41,704 nucleotides of DNA from Clostridiales bacterium (lineage in GTDB: Bacteria; Bacillota_A; Clostridia; Lachnospirales; Bianqueaceae): assembly GCA_019423265.1 (NCBI GenBank), contig JAHZBS010000002.1, positions 9,765 to 51,468 of the forward strand, in the 5' to 3' direction. Position numbers and translations under genes: made by a program. The notes beneath the pieces were generated by a model. That model worked only from the letters and a program-made list of their open reading frames with translations, searched no databases and was not told the DNA's origin. Within the stretch, counting starts at the first letter, position 1, and each line of letters opens with the position of its first letter. Below are positions 16,457 to 24,600 of the stretch, in pieces.

Positions 16457-17344
16457 GTGGCGCGACCACAGAAAGAGGGGTTGGATTACTTCCCCCTTGA
16501 TGTGGATTTCTTCTCAGATACCAAAATTCGTATTTTGCAAGGCGCGTACGGAAATGATGGCATAGCACTATATATGTATTTGCTTACAAAGATTTACAAA
16601 AACGGGTACTATCTGGCGATCAATGAGGACGTCCTAGAGCTTGCGGCTGCGGATGTCGGGATCAGCTTAGATTCAACACGGCAGATTGTCGCATACTTGG
16701 CTAAACGGTCACTGTTTGATTACACACTTTTTAGTTCGGTCACTGTTTTGACATCTCCAGGCATACAGAGACGGTTTCAGCTTGGTGTCCGTACCCGCGC
16801 CAAAAAAACCGCCGTCACAGTAAAGGGCGAGTATTGGCTTCTCGAAAAAGATGAGACGGAACCTTTTATTCTAGTGCAGCCAAATTCGAATTCTTCCTGG
16901 AAGAATGATGATAATTCCCGGAAGAATGATGATTGTTCCCGAGAAGAATCCCTAAAGAAAAGTAAAGAAAAGGAAATACCTTCGGGGGGAGTCCCATCAG
17001 GCGACGACGGAGGCGAAACGGCCGTCATTTTTCTGCCACTGAGAGACGGCACGGAGTACATGGTTTTTCCGAGGCAAGTGACCCAATGGGAAGAGTTGTA
17101 TCCGGCAGTCAACATCCTACAGGAGCTAAAGAAAATGCGAGGCTGGTTGATGGCTAATCCTGCCCGACAGAAAACCCCTGGTGGAATCCTGCGTTTTATT
17201 ACAGGGTGGTTGGCAAGGGAACAGAGAGGTGCCACGCCAAGGACAGCGGTAAGTAAACCAGAACCGCCACCGAACCGATTCAACGATTTTCCGCAGCGGG
17301 AGTACGACTTTGACGAGATCGAGCGACAGTTTAGATGCAATTAG
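16457..17344 (+). CDS. Phage replication protein with Lin1244/Lin1753-like (DUF4373) N-terminal domain
   Basis: 295 residues with a GTG start at 16457 behind GGAGGTGAT. The N-terminus GLDYFPLDVDFFSDTKIRIL and YGNDGIALYMYLLTKIYKNG is the recognised DUF4373/Lin1244 winged-helix-type domain (about residues 8-100). A Ser/Asn/Lys-rich linker follows, then a C-terminal helical part (AVNILQELKKMRGWLMANPA) with a Pro-rich end. Family members sit in phage replication modules and are thought to act at the origin or in helicase loading. No separate DnaC-like loader or helicase follows, so the replication module is short. Confidence 0.82.
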   Translation: MARPQKEGLDYFPLDVDFFSDTKIRILQGAYGNDGIALYMYLLTKIYKNGYYLAINEDVLELAAADVGISLDSTRQIVAYLAKRSLFDYTLFSSVTVLTSPGIQRRFQLGVRTRAKKTAVTVKGEYWLLEKDETEPFILVQPNSNSSWKNDDNSRKNDDCSREESLKKSKEKEIPSGGVPSGDDGGETAVIFLPLRDGTEYMVFPRQVTQWEELYPAVNILQELKKMRGWLMANPARQKTPGGILRFITGWLAREQRGATPRTAVSKPEPPPNRFNDFPQREYDFDEIERQFRCN

Positions 17345-17366
17345 AGGGCAGAGGAGGAAATGTGAT

Positions 17367-17441
17367 ATGTCACCGGGTCATACCATGCGGTACAGACAGG
17401 AAGCGTTTGAGCGATACAAAAAGAGGGAGGCTAAAAAGTGA
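17367..17441 (+). CDS. Micro-protein upstream of the DUF3789 gene, 24 residues
   Basis: It starts at the ATG at 17367 after GAGGAGGA. The peptide begins MSPGHTMRYRQEAFERYKKR and is strongly basic. Its stop overlaps the GTG of the next gene by 4 nt (GTGA). Very short and unassigned; the ribosome binding site and tight coupling support translation. Confidence 0.5.
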   Translation: MSPGHTMRYRQEAFERYKKREAKK

Positions 17442-17527
17442 GTTATTTCCTATGTTTTGCAGGTGGAGTACTATTGGGATTTTTGGTGGCGGCGATTTTG
17501 AGTGCGAATGGGAGGGGTAACAATTGA
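17438..17527 (+). CDS. DUF3789-type membrane micro-protein, 29 residues
   Basis: The sequence MSYFLCFAGGVLLGFLVAAI followed by LSANGRGNN is one short membrane helix with a polar tail, matching the tiny DUF3789 proteins found in Firmicutes prophages. It has a GTG start within the 4-nt overlap with the preceding gene, and its TGA overlaps the TTG of the next gene by 4 nt. The three genes are thus translationally coupled. Function unknown; the family is known only as a prophage-linked membrane peptide. Confidence 0.7.
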   Translation: MSYFLCFAGGVLLGFLVAAILSANGRGNN

Positions 17528-17919
17528 CAAAGAGAGACTTACAGCAATATCGATCGCTATGTGGTGAAATTAATGCGATCAAAGATGAAATTGAGCGATT
17601 GCAAACATTTGTTCAAAGTCCGCAATTGGCTGGCTTACATAGGGGCGGGGGACACCCTGACCGCGTAGGGGGGCTAGTCGTAAAAAAAGTGGATCTGGAA
17701 AATCGACTGCTGGACAAAGTGGAGCAACTCTATATGCTGCGTCAAAAAATTGTAAGCGCTATAGAGAGATTATGGGCTGATCAGCGATTGCTATTGAGAT
17801 ATCGATATATTGAGGGAATGCCATGGGAGAGCATTTGCATCAAGATGCATTACCAATGGGCACAGATACATCGGATACATGCAAAAGCCGTGCAAGCCCT
17901 CCAAGATGATACACAATGA
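17524..17919 (+). CDS. ArpU/DUF1492-like late-gene transcription regulator
   Basis: 131 residues starting at a TTG behind GGGAGGGG. An N-terminal coiled-coil (KDEIERLQTFVQSP, VDLENRLLDKVEQLYMLRQK) is followed by a sigma-70 region-4-like end (LRYRYIEGMPWESICIKMHY, then QWAQIHRIHAKAVQALQ). Proteins of this group close the early region of Firmicutes phages and activate the packaging/structural operon. Here the next intact gene is already a tail gene: terminase and portal genes that normally follow are missing. Repeated TGATACA sequences start inside its last codons. Confidence 0.8.
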   Translation: MTKRDLQQYRSLCGEINAIKDEIERLQTFVQSPQLAGLHRGGGHPDRVGGLVVKKVDLENRLLDKVEQLYMLRQKIVSAIERLWADQRLLLRYRYIEGMPWESICIKMHYQWAQIHRIHAKAVQALQDDTQ

Positions 17920-18057
17920 TACACTTTTTAGTGATATAATGTATGATATCAGAGATGGGTACTCTCGGAGCGTGTTCGTGATGTCGGCGGACATAGCATC
18001 CGGGTCGTATCCATATTTCATTTCTGTAAGAAAGAGGGTGAGTAGCAGATCTAGATG

Positions 18058-18243
18058 ATTATCGCGGTTGATATCTATATAGACAGCGGTGGCGGCGCGG
18101 TCCATGGCGGCCAGCATTGCCGGTGTAATCGCCTTGGCGGGGGATCTGATTAATCCCCAAATCCGCACAAATCATGATTCACAAACCATGGTCATGCACA
18201 ATGGGAGACGCGGATGAGCTTCGCACTATCTGCACGACTACGT
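18058..18243 (+). pseudogene. Remnant of a ClpP-like (S14) prohead protease
   Basis: Three overlapping frames together spell a phage ClpP-like head-maturation protease. The first is IIAVDIYIDSGGGAV (18058 onward; beta-strand plus oxyanion loop). The second is SMAASIAGVIALAGDLI (18101 onward; the nucleophile Ser region). The third is PKSAQIMIHKPWSCTMGDAD and ELRTIC (about 18156-18243; the catalytic His region). No single frame is open. A functional family member has about 200-250 residues, so N- and C-terminal parts are gone as well. It is the only trace of head genes in this element. The rest of 17920-18288 holds no convincing gene. Confidence 0.65.
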
Positions 18244-18288
18244 ACAGCACATTGGCGATTCCGGAAAGAAAAAGGAGGTACAGGAACA

Positions 18289-18684
18289 ATGGCGGTTGAT
18301 ACACAGTTAGAAGGTTTTGAAATCGCGCAGAAGAAGTTAGACAATCTGGGCCGCAAGATTGACACTATTGCGGAGAAGGCACTTGAATTAGCGGCTAAGC
18401 CGATTTTAGAGGAGGCTAAGAATATAATGGCTCTTCAAAGTGTTACAGGGCAGCTGCGTGCGGGATTGGAAATGAGCGATGTGCGTAAAAAGGACGGAAT
18501 ACGATATCGGCTGATTGGTGTTTTTGCGGGAGGTAATAAGAATCGTCCCTTTTATGCAGGATTACACGAATATGGTACTAGCAAGGAACGCGCCCAACCA
18601 TTTCTAGGGGTTGCCTTTGAAAAGCGCAAAAAAGAAGCCTATACCATTTTGAAAGACCAGATCAAGAAGGAGCTGGGGCTGTGA
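18289..18684 (+). CDS. HK97-gp10-like tail/neck component
   Basis: 131 residues from the ATG at 18289 behind AAAGGAGGTACAGG; the longer open frame upstream overlaps the protease remnant and is rejected. Features are a predicted helix (EIAQKKLDNLGRKIDTIAEK), then VTGQLRAGLEMSDV and YAGLHEYGTSKERAQPFLGV, with the conserved HEYGTSK...PFL signature of HK97 gp10-type proteins. In siphophages this protein joins tail to neck. It begins an unbroken run of tail genes, with a 4-nt overlap to the next. Confidence 0.85.
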   Translation: MAVDTQLEGFEIAQKKLDNLGRKIDTIAEKALELAAKPILEEAKNIMALQSVTGQLRAGLEMSDVRKKDGIRYRLIGVFAGGNKNRPFYAGLHEYGTSKERAQPFLGVAFEKRKKEAYTILKDQIKKELGL

Positions 18685-19004
18685 ATATCAAAGAATCTAT
18701 AAAAACAGCCTTAACAGGCATTGATGCGGCGCTACAGCAATCCGCTACGGAGTTTCCACGCGTCTGGTTTTTTGAATATCTGGAACAGCCAGAATGGTTT
18801 GGAGACGGATGCGAAGACGCGCGGGGGCATTATGTACAGGTCGATATTTTTAGCATGGATGATGTTACTGCGCTTATCGATGATGTGATGGAGCGCATGG
18901 ATAACGCTGGATTTGAATATTTGTCCAGCGAAGATTTATACGAAGATGATACGCAAGTGTATCATCGCGCGATCCGGTATTTTTACCTGGAAGAAAGGAG
19001 ATAA
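18681..19004 (+). CDS. Siphophage tail completion/terminator-like protein
   Basis: 107 residues, GTG start within GTGA overlapping the previous stop. It is acidic with FPRVWFFEYLEQPEWFGDGC and GHYVQVDIFSMDDVTALIDD; the YVQVDIFS core followed by a helix is typical of the gp17/DUF3168-like tail completion proteins. Position between gp10-like and major tail protein fits. Such proteins form the ring that ends the growing tail tube. Confidence 0.75.
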   Translation: MNIKESIKTALTGIDAALQQSATEFPRVWFFEYLEQPEWFGDGCEDARGHYVQVDIFSMDDVTALIDDVMERMDNAGFEYLSSEDLYEDDTQVYHRAIRYFYLEERR

Positions 19005-19007
19005 ATA

Positions 19008-19622
19008 ATGGAAATTAAGCGAGAGTCAAGAATTATTGGATTGTCTGATATCCACGTAGCAATTTTTACAAACGCGAACACAGAAGGAGAGGGGACTGAG
19101 CCCTCGTATGGTACGCCGGAATGGTTAGCCGGTGCGGTTTCGGCTACCGTGACAAAGGAATCCAGCGCACAGGATTTTTATGAGGATGACGAGCTGACAG
19201 ATACCGTTGATGCAATGGGCAAAATCACGATTGAGATGGTAGTCAGCGCGCTGAGCCTTGCCGGTCGGGCAAAGTTACAAGGAAGCACGGTCAAGAATGG
19301 TGTACTTGTAGAAAAAGAAAGCGACGAGGCTCCCTATGTAGCAATCGGCTTTAAATCCAGGAAGCTCAATGGAAAGTATCGGTATGTGTGGCTGTTGAAG
19401 GGTAAGTTTGCGCGGGTAAATGACTCCTATCAGCAGAAGACTAACTCAATCACCAGCTCAGAGCCGTCTCTGTCGGGATCTTTTATGAGTCGTAAATATG
19501 ATGGCGTGCATCAGATTATCGCCGACGAGGATGACGAGTCTATTAGCGCAAGTGTCCTATCATCCTGGTTTACAGCAGTTCCAGATCCAGCAGATCTTCA
19601 CGCAACTACGCCGGGGGCATAA
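19008..19622 (+). CDS. Major tail (tube) protein
   Basis: 204 residues behind GAAAGGAGATAA. It is the right size and place for the siphophage tube subunit, with phi13/TP901-1-like features (IIGLSDIHVAIFTN near the N-terminus, AVSATVTKESSAQDFYEDDE, YVAIGFKSRKLNGKYRYVWL, FARVNDSYQQKTNSITSSEP). It is intact, which matters because a tailocin needs this gene. It is followed by a hairpin and then by two inserted minus-strand genes before the tail chaperone. Confidence 0.85.
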   Translation: MEIKRESRIIGLSDIHVAIFTNANTEGEGTEPSYGTPEWLAGAVSATVTKESSAQDFYEDDELTDTVDAMGKITIEMVVSALSLAGRAKLQGSTVKNGVLVEKESDEAPYVAIGFKSRKLNGKYRYVWLLKGKFARVNDSYQQKTNSITSSEPSLSGSFMSRKYDGVHQIIADEDDESISASVLSSWFTAVPDPADLHATTPGA

Positions 19623-19626
19623 AAAA

Positions 19627-19645
19627 AGCCCTCGGTGTGAGGGCT
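19627..19645 (-). terminator. Terminator of the inserted minus-strand pair
   Basis: AGCCCTC-ACACC-GAGGGCT followed by T6 when read on the minus strand, directly after the stop of the lipoprotein gene. On the plus strand the hairpin lacks a T run, so tail transcription can pass. Confidence 0.85.
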
Positions 19646-19647
19646 TA

Positions 19648-20274
19648 CTAATTATCTTTTGGTGCAATGCGTAAGCTGAAGGAGTCACCTTGATGAAACA
19701 TTGCGAAGGTAAGGTGCATATCGTAGGCACCATTTTCGAAGTCAACCGAGCACATATTACCGCAATCAACATAATCCAACTCGGGCCGGGGGATGGATAA
19801 TATATCTGTCGCTGAGATACACGGAGTGCTGGTGTCAGGCCGACCTCCATTGGGACTAAGAAAGTACCTTCGATTGGTGACATTATATTTGTTGATCATC
19901 TCTACGGCTACGCTTTTATAGAAAGCTGTGAGATCCGTAGTGAATTTGCCACTCTTTTCCTCTTTGTCTCCGGCAAAAATATATATCACAACTGGCGGGC
20001 CACCATTTGATTTCTCGAACCAGAATTCAGGCGAAACGTCAACCCCATATACCTTCAATGGTTTTGCAGTTGTCAATATAATACTAGATTTTGACTCTTC
20101 CTTAAAGATGTATTTTGAGTCATTTTGATACTGTTCGTATGTTTTTGACCAAGTTTTTGGGTCTTCGATTAAATCGAATAGCCCGCCATCGCTGGATCGA
20201 CTGCCACACCCAGTAAATAATAGTACTATAGCCATTATACAGAAGCCATTTATACAGATAAGTACATTTTTCAC
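19648..20274 (-). CDS. Putative lipoprotein inserted in the tail operon (moron)
   Basis: 208 residues starting at a GTG behind AGGGGTGA. Signal peptide with lipobox LLFTGC, so it is a membrane-anchored surface lipoprotein. The mature part has no recognised domain (TAKPLKVYGVDVSPEFWFEK, MCSVDFENGAYDMHLTFAMF). Opposite orientation to the tail genes, second gene of a two-gene unit with its own promoter and terminator. Lysogen-expressed surface proteins of this kind often alter phage entry or host surface properties (inference). Confidence 0.72.
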   Translation of the reverse strand: MKNVLICINGFCIMAIVLLFTGCGSRSSDGGLFDLIEDPKTWSKTYEQYQNDSKYIFKEESKSSIILTTAKPLKVYGVDVSPEFWFEKSNGGPPVVIYIFAGDKEEKSGKFTTDLTAFYKSVAVEMINKYNVTNRRYFLSPNGGRPDTSTPCISATDILSIPRPELDYVDCGNMCSVDFENGAYDMHLTFAMFHQGDSFSLRIAPKDN

Positions 20275-20336
20275 AAAATCACCCCTTTTATTTTTTTATT
20301 CCAGAAAAGCTAGCATTCGGCAAGAGATGAATCGCT

Positions 20337-21053
20337 TTATTCAACGGGTGTTAAGGTACAGACATTTTTTGTTTCGAGCGTATATCCGGCTTTTAAGTCA
20401 AAGATATAATCTGTCACCCTAAGTCCGTCGTTTTTCTTATCGAGTATAATATTAACGGTTGCGCGTCCATCGGCATCAAAAACAAAGAAGTTACTCGAAC
20501 CGTTGCTCACACGATACCGTCCGGTTTTGATGTCATCTCCAGCATAATAAAAACCTGGTGATAACTGGAACGGATCCCCAGCGGCCTTAACGATTTCGCC
20601 TCGCAGGGTCTCAAGTTCTCCCTGCAGTATCCCCTTGTCATTGGTCAGCGTATCGACTTCGCCTTTAAGGGCATCACGGTTTGATGTAAGAGATGCAATC
20701 TCATCATTAAAGGCCTGGACTTTGGAATCATAGTCTGCGAGAGTGTCAAGTTTGTCTTGGGAAGCTTTAAGATCACTCTCAGCGGAGGAGAGATCTTCCT
20801 TGGTAGAACCTAACTTTGCCGCTGTCTCTTGTAATTCGGCATTTTTTTCTGCAATCTGCGAGTTTAGATTTTCAAGCTCGGATGCTTTTGTGGTATATTC
20901 CTCGTCGAGTCCAAGTTTTTTGTCGGCCGCAGCTGTGACAGCCTCAGTGTTTAATTTTTTACTTCCGACTCCATATCCGATGGCATAGAGGATGATCATG
21001 GCGACGACTACAATACCGCCTGCGATTAATACTTGTTTTTTCTTTAGCACCAT
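20337..21053 (-). CDS. Membrane-anchored coiled-coil protein (moron)
   Basis: 238 residues from the ATG at 21053 behind AAAAGGAGGAATTT; the longer frame is rejected. Layout: basic start, membrane helix (VLIAGGIVVVAMIILYAIGY, about residues 8-27), coiled coil of about 120 residues (ELENLNSQIAEKNAELQETA and similar heptads), then a C-terminal beta domain (LSPGFYYAGDDIKTGRYRVS ... VTDYIFDLKAGYTLETKN) of a type common on Firmicutes surface proteins. The outside location follows from the N-terminal anchor. It has its own consensus-like promoter. No specific function is known. Confidence 0.75.
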   Translation of the reverse strand: MVLKKKQVLIAGGIVVVAMIILYAIGYGVGSKKLNTEAVTAAADKKLGLDEEYTTKASELENLNSQIAEKNAELQETAAKLGSTKEDLSSAESDLKASQDKLDTLADYDSKVQAFNDEIASLTSNRDALKGEVDTLTNDKGILQGELETLRGEIVKAAGDPFQLSPGFYYAGDDIKTGRYRVSNGSSNFFVFDADGRATVNIILDKKNDGLRVTDYIFDLKAGYTLETKNVCTLTPVE

Positions 21054-21077
21054 AGTAAATTCCTCCTTTTTGTAACA

Positions 21078-21106
21078 ATTATAACAGATATTCATAGAAA
21101 AGACAA
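21078..21106 (-). promoter_or_regulatory. Promoter of the inserted minus-strand unit
   Basis: On the minus strand TTGTCT (21101-21106), 17-bp spacer, TATAAT (21078-21083), 25 bp before the coiled-coil gene. It makes the pair independent of the phage late control. Confidence 0.75.
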
Positions 21107-21130
21107 TCTAAATTTTAAGGAAGTGATAAA

Positions 21131-21657
21131 ATGAAAGGTAAGGATCTCAAAAGGAGCACCGCCACCTTTGAATATGACGGGAAGCAATATCCGCTGAGGC
21201 TGGATTTTAACATCTTAGCGGAGTTAGAAGAAATAGAATCAAACGCATACAGAGTTTTAGAACAGGCAGGCGCCGGTAGTCCCAAAGGTATCCGCGCTTT
21301 GTTATATGCAAACTTAAAAAGCGAGGGCCTCAGAGTGACACTGAAAGACGTCGGGGCATCCTTAAATTGCTTTAAGGCCGACGAGCTGTACACCAAAATT
21401 ATGCAGGTTATTCAAGAAAGTATGCCTGAGAAAAAGGTTGAGGAGCCCGACGAGGGAAACATGATGCCACCTCCAATGGATTAGATTGGGGGTGGCTGTA
21501 TTATTTAGCAACGACTCTTCTGGGATGGACAGAAGAAACATTTTGGAACAGTACACCACGGAAGTTGGTTGCAATTTGGGATGTATATTATCAACAGCAT
21601 GGCGGTGGAGGAGCTGACGAAAAGCCGAAAGTCGCGTATGCCGATGAAATTTTTTAG
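21131..21657 (+). CDS. Tail assembly chaperone G and G-T frameshift product
   Basis: Zero-frame product G ends at 21484 (117 residues: STATFEYDGKQYPLRLDFNI, the tail chaperone start of Firmicutes siphophages). The -1 frame is open from before that stop to 21657 and reads LDWGWLYYLATTLLGWTEET and PRKLVAIWDVYYQQHGGG, the classical T part. The slippery heptamer GGGAAAC at 21454-21460 is in phase (G GGA AAC), and no stop intervenes after slippage. G and G-T guide assembly of the tape measure; lambda uses the related heptamer GGGAAAG for its G-GT. Ribosome binding site AAGGAAGTGA. Confidence 0.88.
21454..21460 (+). promoter_or_regulatory. Programmed -1 ribosomal frameshift site
   Basis: GGGAAAC split as G GGA AAC in the chaperone frame, an XXXYYYZ slippery heptamer, 22 nt before the zero-frame stop TAG at 21482. 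Confidence 0.88.
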
Positions 21658-21672
21658 CAAGGAGGCGGAAAT

Positions 21673-24600
21673 TTGGCTGAAAATATAGGTGAGCTGGTTG
21701 TCAAGTTAGGGATGGACTCTAGCTTGTTTGAAAGAAGTACAAAGGAATTGAATCAGCGGATGAAGGCGCTGAAAAGCGAATTTCAGTACACGACAGAGCA
21801 GGCAAAATTGTACGGGGATACGACGGACATCCTGCAAGAAAAGGCTACCGTTTTACACAAGGCTATCGATGCGCAGAAAGCAAAGCTAGAGAAGCTACGC
21901 GGCGAATATGATAAGAGCAAGGAGCAGACTGGTGAGAATAGCGTCCAGACACAAAAGCTCGCGGAGCAGGTCAACATAGCGGCTGGTGAACTGACTAGCT
22001 ATGAGCGACAACTAAAAGAGACGCGAAACGCGCTTGACGGGCAGGCCGAGGGTACAAAAAATCTAAAGCAAGTCACGGAAGATATGTCGCAAAAAATTGA
22101 ATCCGCATCGAAAACGGTAGGAAAAATTGGATCCAAATTAACAAAAAGTATTACGGAACCATTGAACAAAGGAGCGACCGCATGCGTCAAACTTGCAATG
22201 GGCTTTGAAACTAGCCTGGCAAAGATAGCGACTATTGCGGATGAGACATCGGTACCAATAGAGGCGATGCGAGATAGTATACTGCAGCTGTCTACTGTAA
22301 CGGGGCAGTCTGCCAGTGATTTGGCAGAGGCGACTTATCAGGCCATATCGGCAGGAGTCGATACCTCAAAAGCGGTTGATTTTACAAATACTGCGACCAA
22401 AGCTGCAGTTTGCGGTTTTACAGATGCGGCAACAGCGGTTGACGGACTATCCTCGACTCTCAAGGCATATGGGATGGAAGCGGAGTCCGCAGAGTCGATT
22501 GCAAATCAAATGCTGATTGCGCAAAACAAAGGGAACACAACGTTTGGAGAATTAGCCGGCAGTATCGGAAAAGTCGCGCCAACGGCCTCAGCGCTAAATC
22601 TGAGCACAGAAGAATTATTTTCATCGCTAGCCGTTTTAACTGCAAATGGTATCCAGACATCTGAGTCTGTGTCTGTGCTAAAGGCGGCTTTTTCCAGTAT
22701 TACTCAACCGACGACTGAGGCGGCAGAAGCGGCGGAAGCATTGGGAATTGAGTTTAATGCAGATACGCTTGCGTCAAAGGGTTTAAAAGGGTTTTTGGGC
22801 GACGTTCGGACCGCCATATCAAACTTAAATCCAACAATTGGGAGTCTACTAACAAAGCAAGATGAACTGACCGAAAAACTCAAGAAAACCAAGAAAGGCT
22901 CTGACGCTTATAAAGAGCTGAGTAAGGAGCTAAAAAAGACCAATAGCGATTTACAGACGTTAACGAGTGCGAGCGACGGTTCAGTAAACCAATTTGCCAC
23001 TTTATTTGGAAGCGTCGAAGCGTTGAATGCGATGCTGATCCTATCTTCTGGACAAGGAATGAGCCTGTATGATGAGACTTTGCAAGAGATGCAAAGAAAT
23101 ACGACTGCACTGGATGACGCGTACAACACCATGACGGATACAGTCGAATTTCGCATGAATAAAAGCTTTAATGAGCTGAAAAACTCTGGGATTGAGGCGG
23201 GAACCGCGCTTCTTCCATGGGTTGATAAGCTTTCCAGTGGAATATCGGGCCTCGCTGAAAAATTCATGGGACTGGACGAAGAGCAGCAGAAAAACATCCT
23301 GACAATGGGAGGAATTGCGCTGGCGGCGGGACCAGTTTTGAGCGTCATGTCAAATGTGATATCCGTGGGAGGTACATTAGTCAAAGGAATTGGCATGATC
23401 GGTCCAGCTTTAGGCGCTATCACGGGGCCGGTAGGAATTGCAATAGCCGCGGTTGGCGGCGTTGCCTTAGCTTTTGCGGGAGTCAAAGCAGCTATCGAAC
23501 ATGCGAGGGACGAAGCGATCAACTTTGGGCCTAAGCTGGAAGAAGCTTGCGACAATTTTGACGAGGTCGCGGAAAAAACGGACAAAACCCATGATCTGAC
23601 ACAAGAGTATGGGGAGCTGGCGACCGCCATAGACGAAGGCAAGGTGCCGATGGAGAATTTGAAGGAGGCTCAGGAGCATCTAAAAGAGATCGGCTATGAC
23701 CTGGTGGCCCTGCACCCTGATATCGTATCTAAATATGATGTAGAAAACGGGAGAATTCGAGAGAAGTTGGGGCTTTTAGACCAGGAATCCGATAAGATGC
23801 TTGCGCTTTCTAAGAATGATCTTTTGAACACAGTTGCTGAGGCGAGAGGAAAAATTCCTGGACTGAAAGAAACCATCGACGAGTTAAATACCTCGCTTGA
23901 CGATGCGTATGAACAGCAGGCGCGTATTGTAGAGAATCAGGATATAATATCGAAGCTGTCAGCGGAGTATTGGAATCTTCTAGAAAGCAATCCATACGAC
24001 GATTTGTCCGATAAAGCTCAAGCCTTTATGGATAAGGTCAACGATTTAGATTTGCCGTTTAAATGTCACGTCAACGATGTGACTGCTGCGTCTGAAATGG
24101 TTGGAATTTTAGGAGAAGAATATAGAAACCTGCAAGAAGAAATCGGGGGCTATGAAGAAGATCTAATCGATGCACAAGGAAGCGTCGATAGCTATTACGA
24201 GGCCAGTAAACGCCTCATCGAAATCGATATGGGTGGAACATTCGAGGAATATGAGTCGGGGATTTTGGCCATGCGGGATGCATATATAGAGCTAATTTCC
24301 AAGGGAGAGCTCTCCAATGGTACGATGGAGGCAGCTAAATTGCTACTGCCAGAATTGGGCCAGGAAGGCGCCAATCAAGCGAAAATATTGCAGGATGGCA
24401 TAGCAGAGTGGTCAGAAAAACTTACTGACGGATACCAAAATTTGGCCGATCTGAATGGGGAGCTCAGCGATTACACAGGTACGGTAATAGTTAGTAAGGA
24501 TAAGCTCCATGATTATACAGACGTGGTCGAAAACCTGACAAATGTGGATTTTGCAGGAGCCCTAAAAGAGCAAGAAGAAAAAATGCAACTGCTGAATGAT

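Noticed and set aside
17791..18168. 125-codon minus-strand frame between late regulator and tail genes
   Set aside because: It overlaps the end of the late regulator and the protease remnant; its N-terminal third is the shadow of the protease pieces. The middle (LLLTLFLTEMKYGYDPD) reads well but has no supporting signal.
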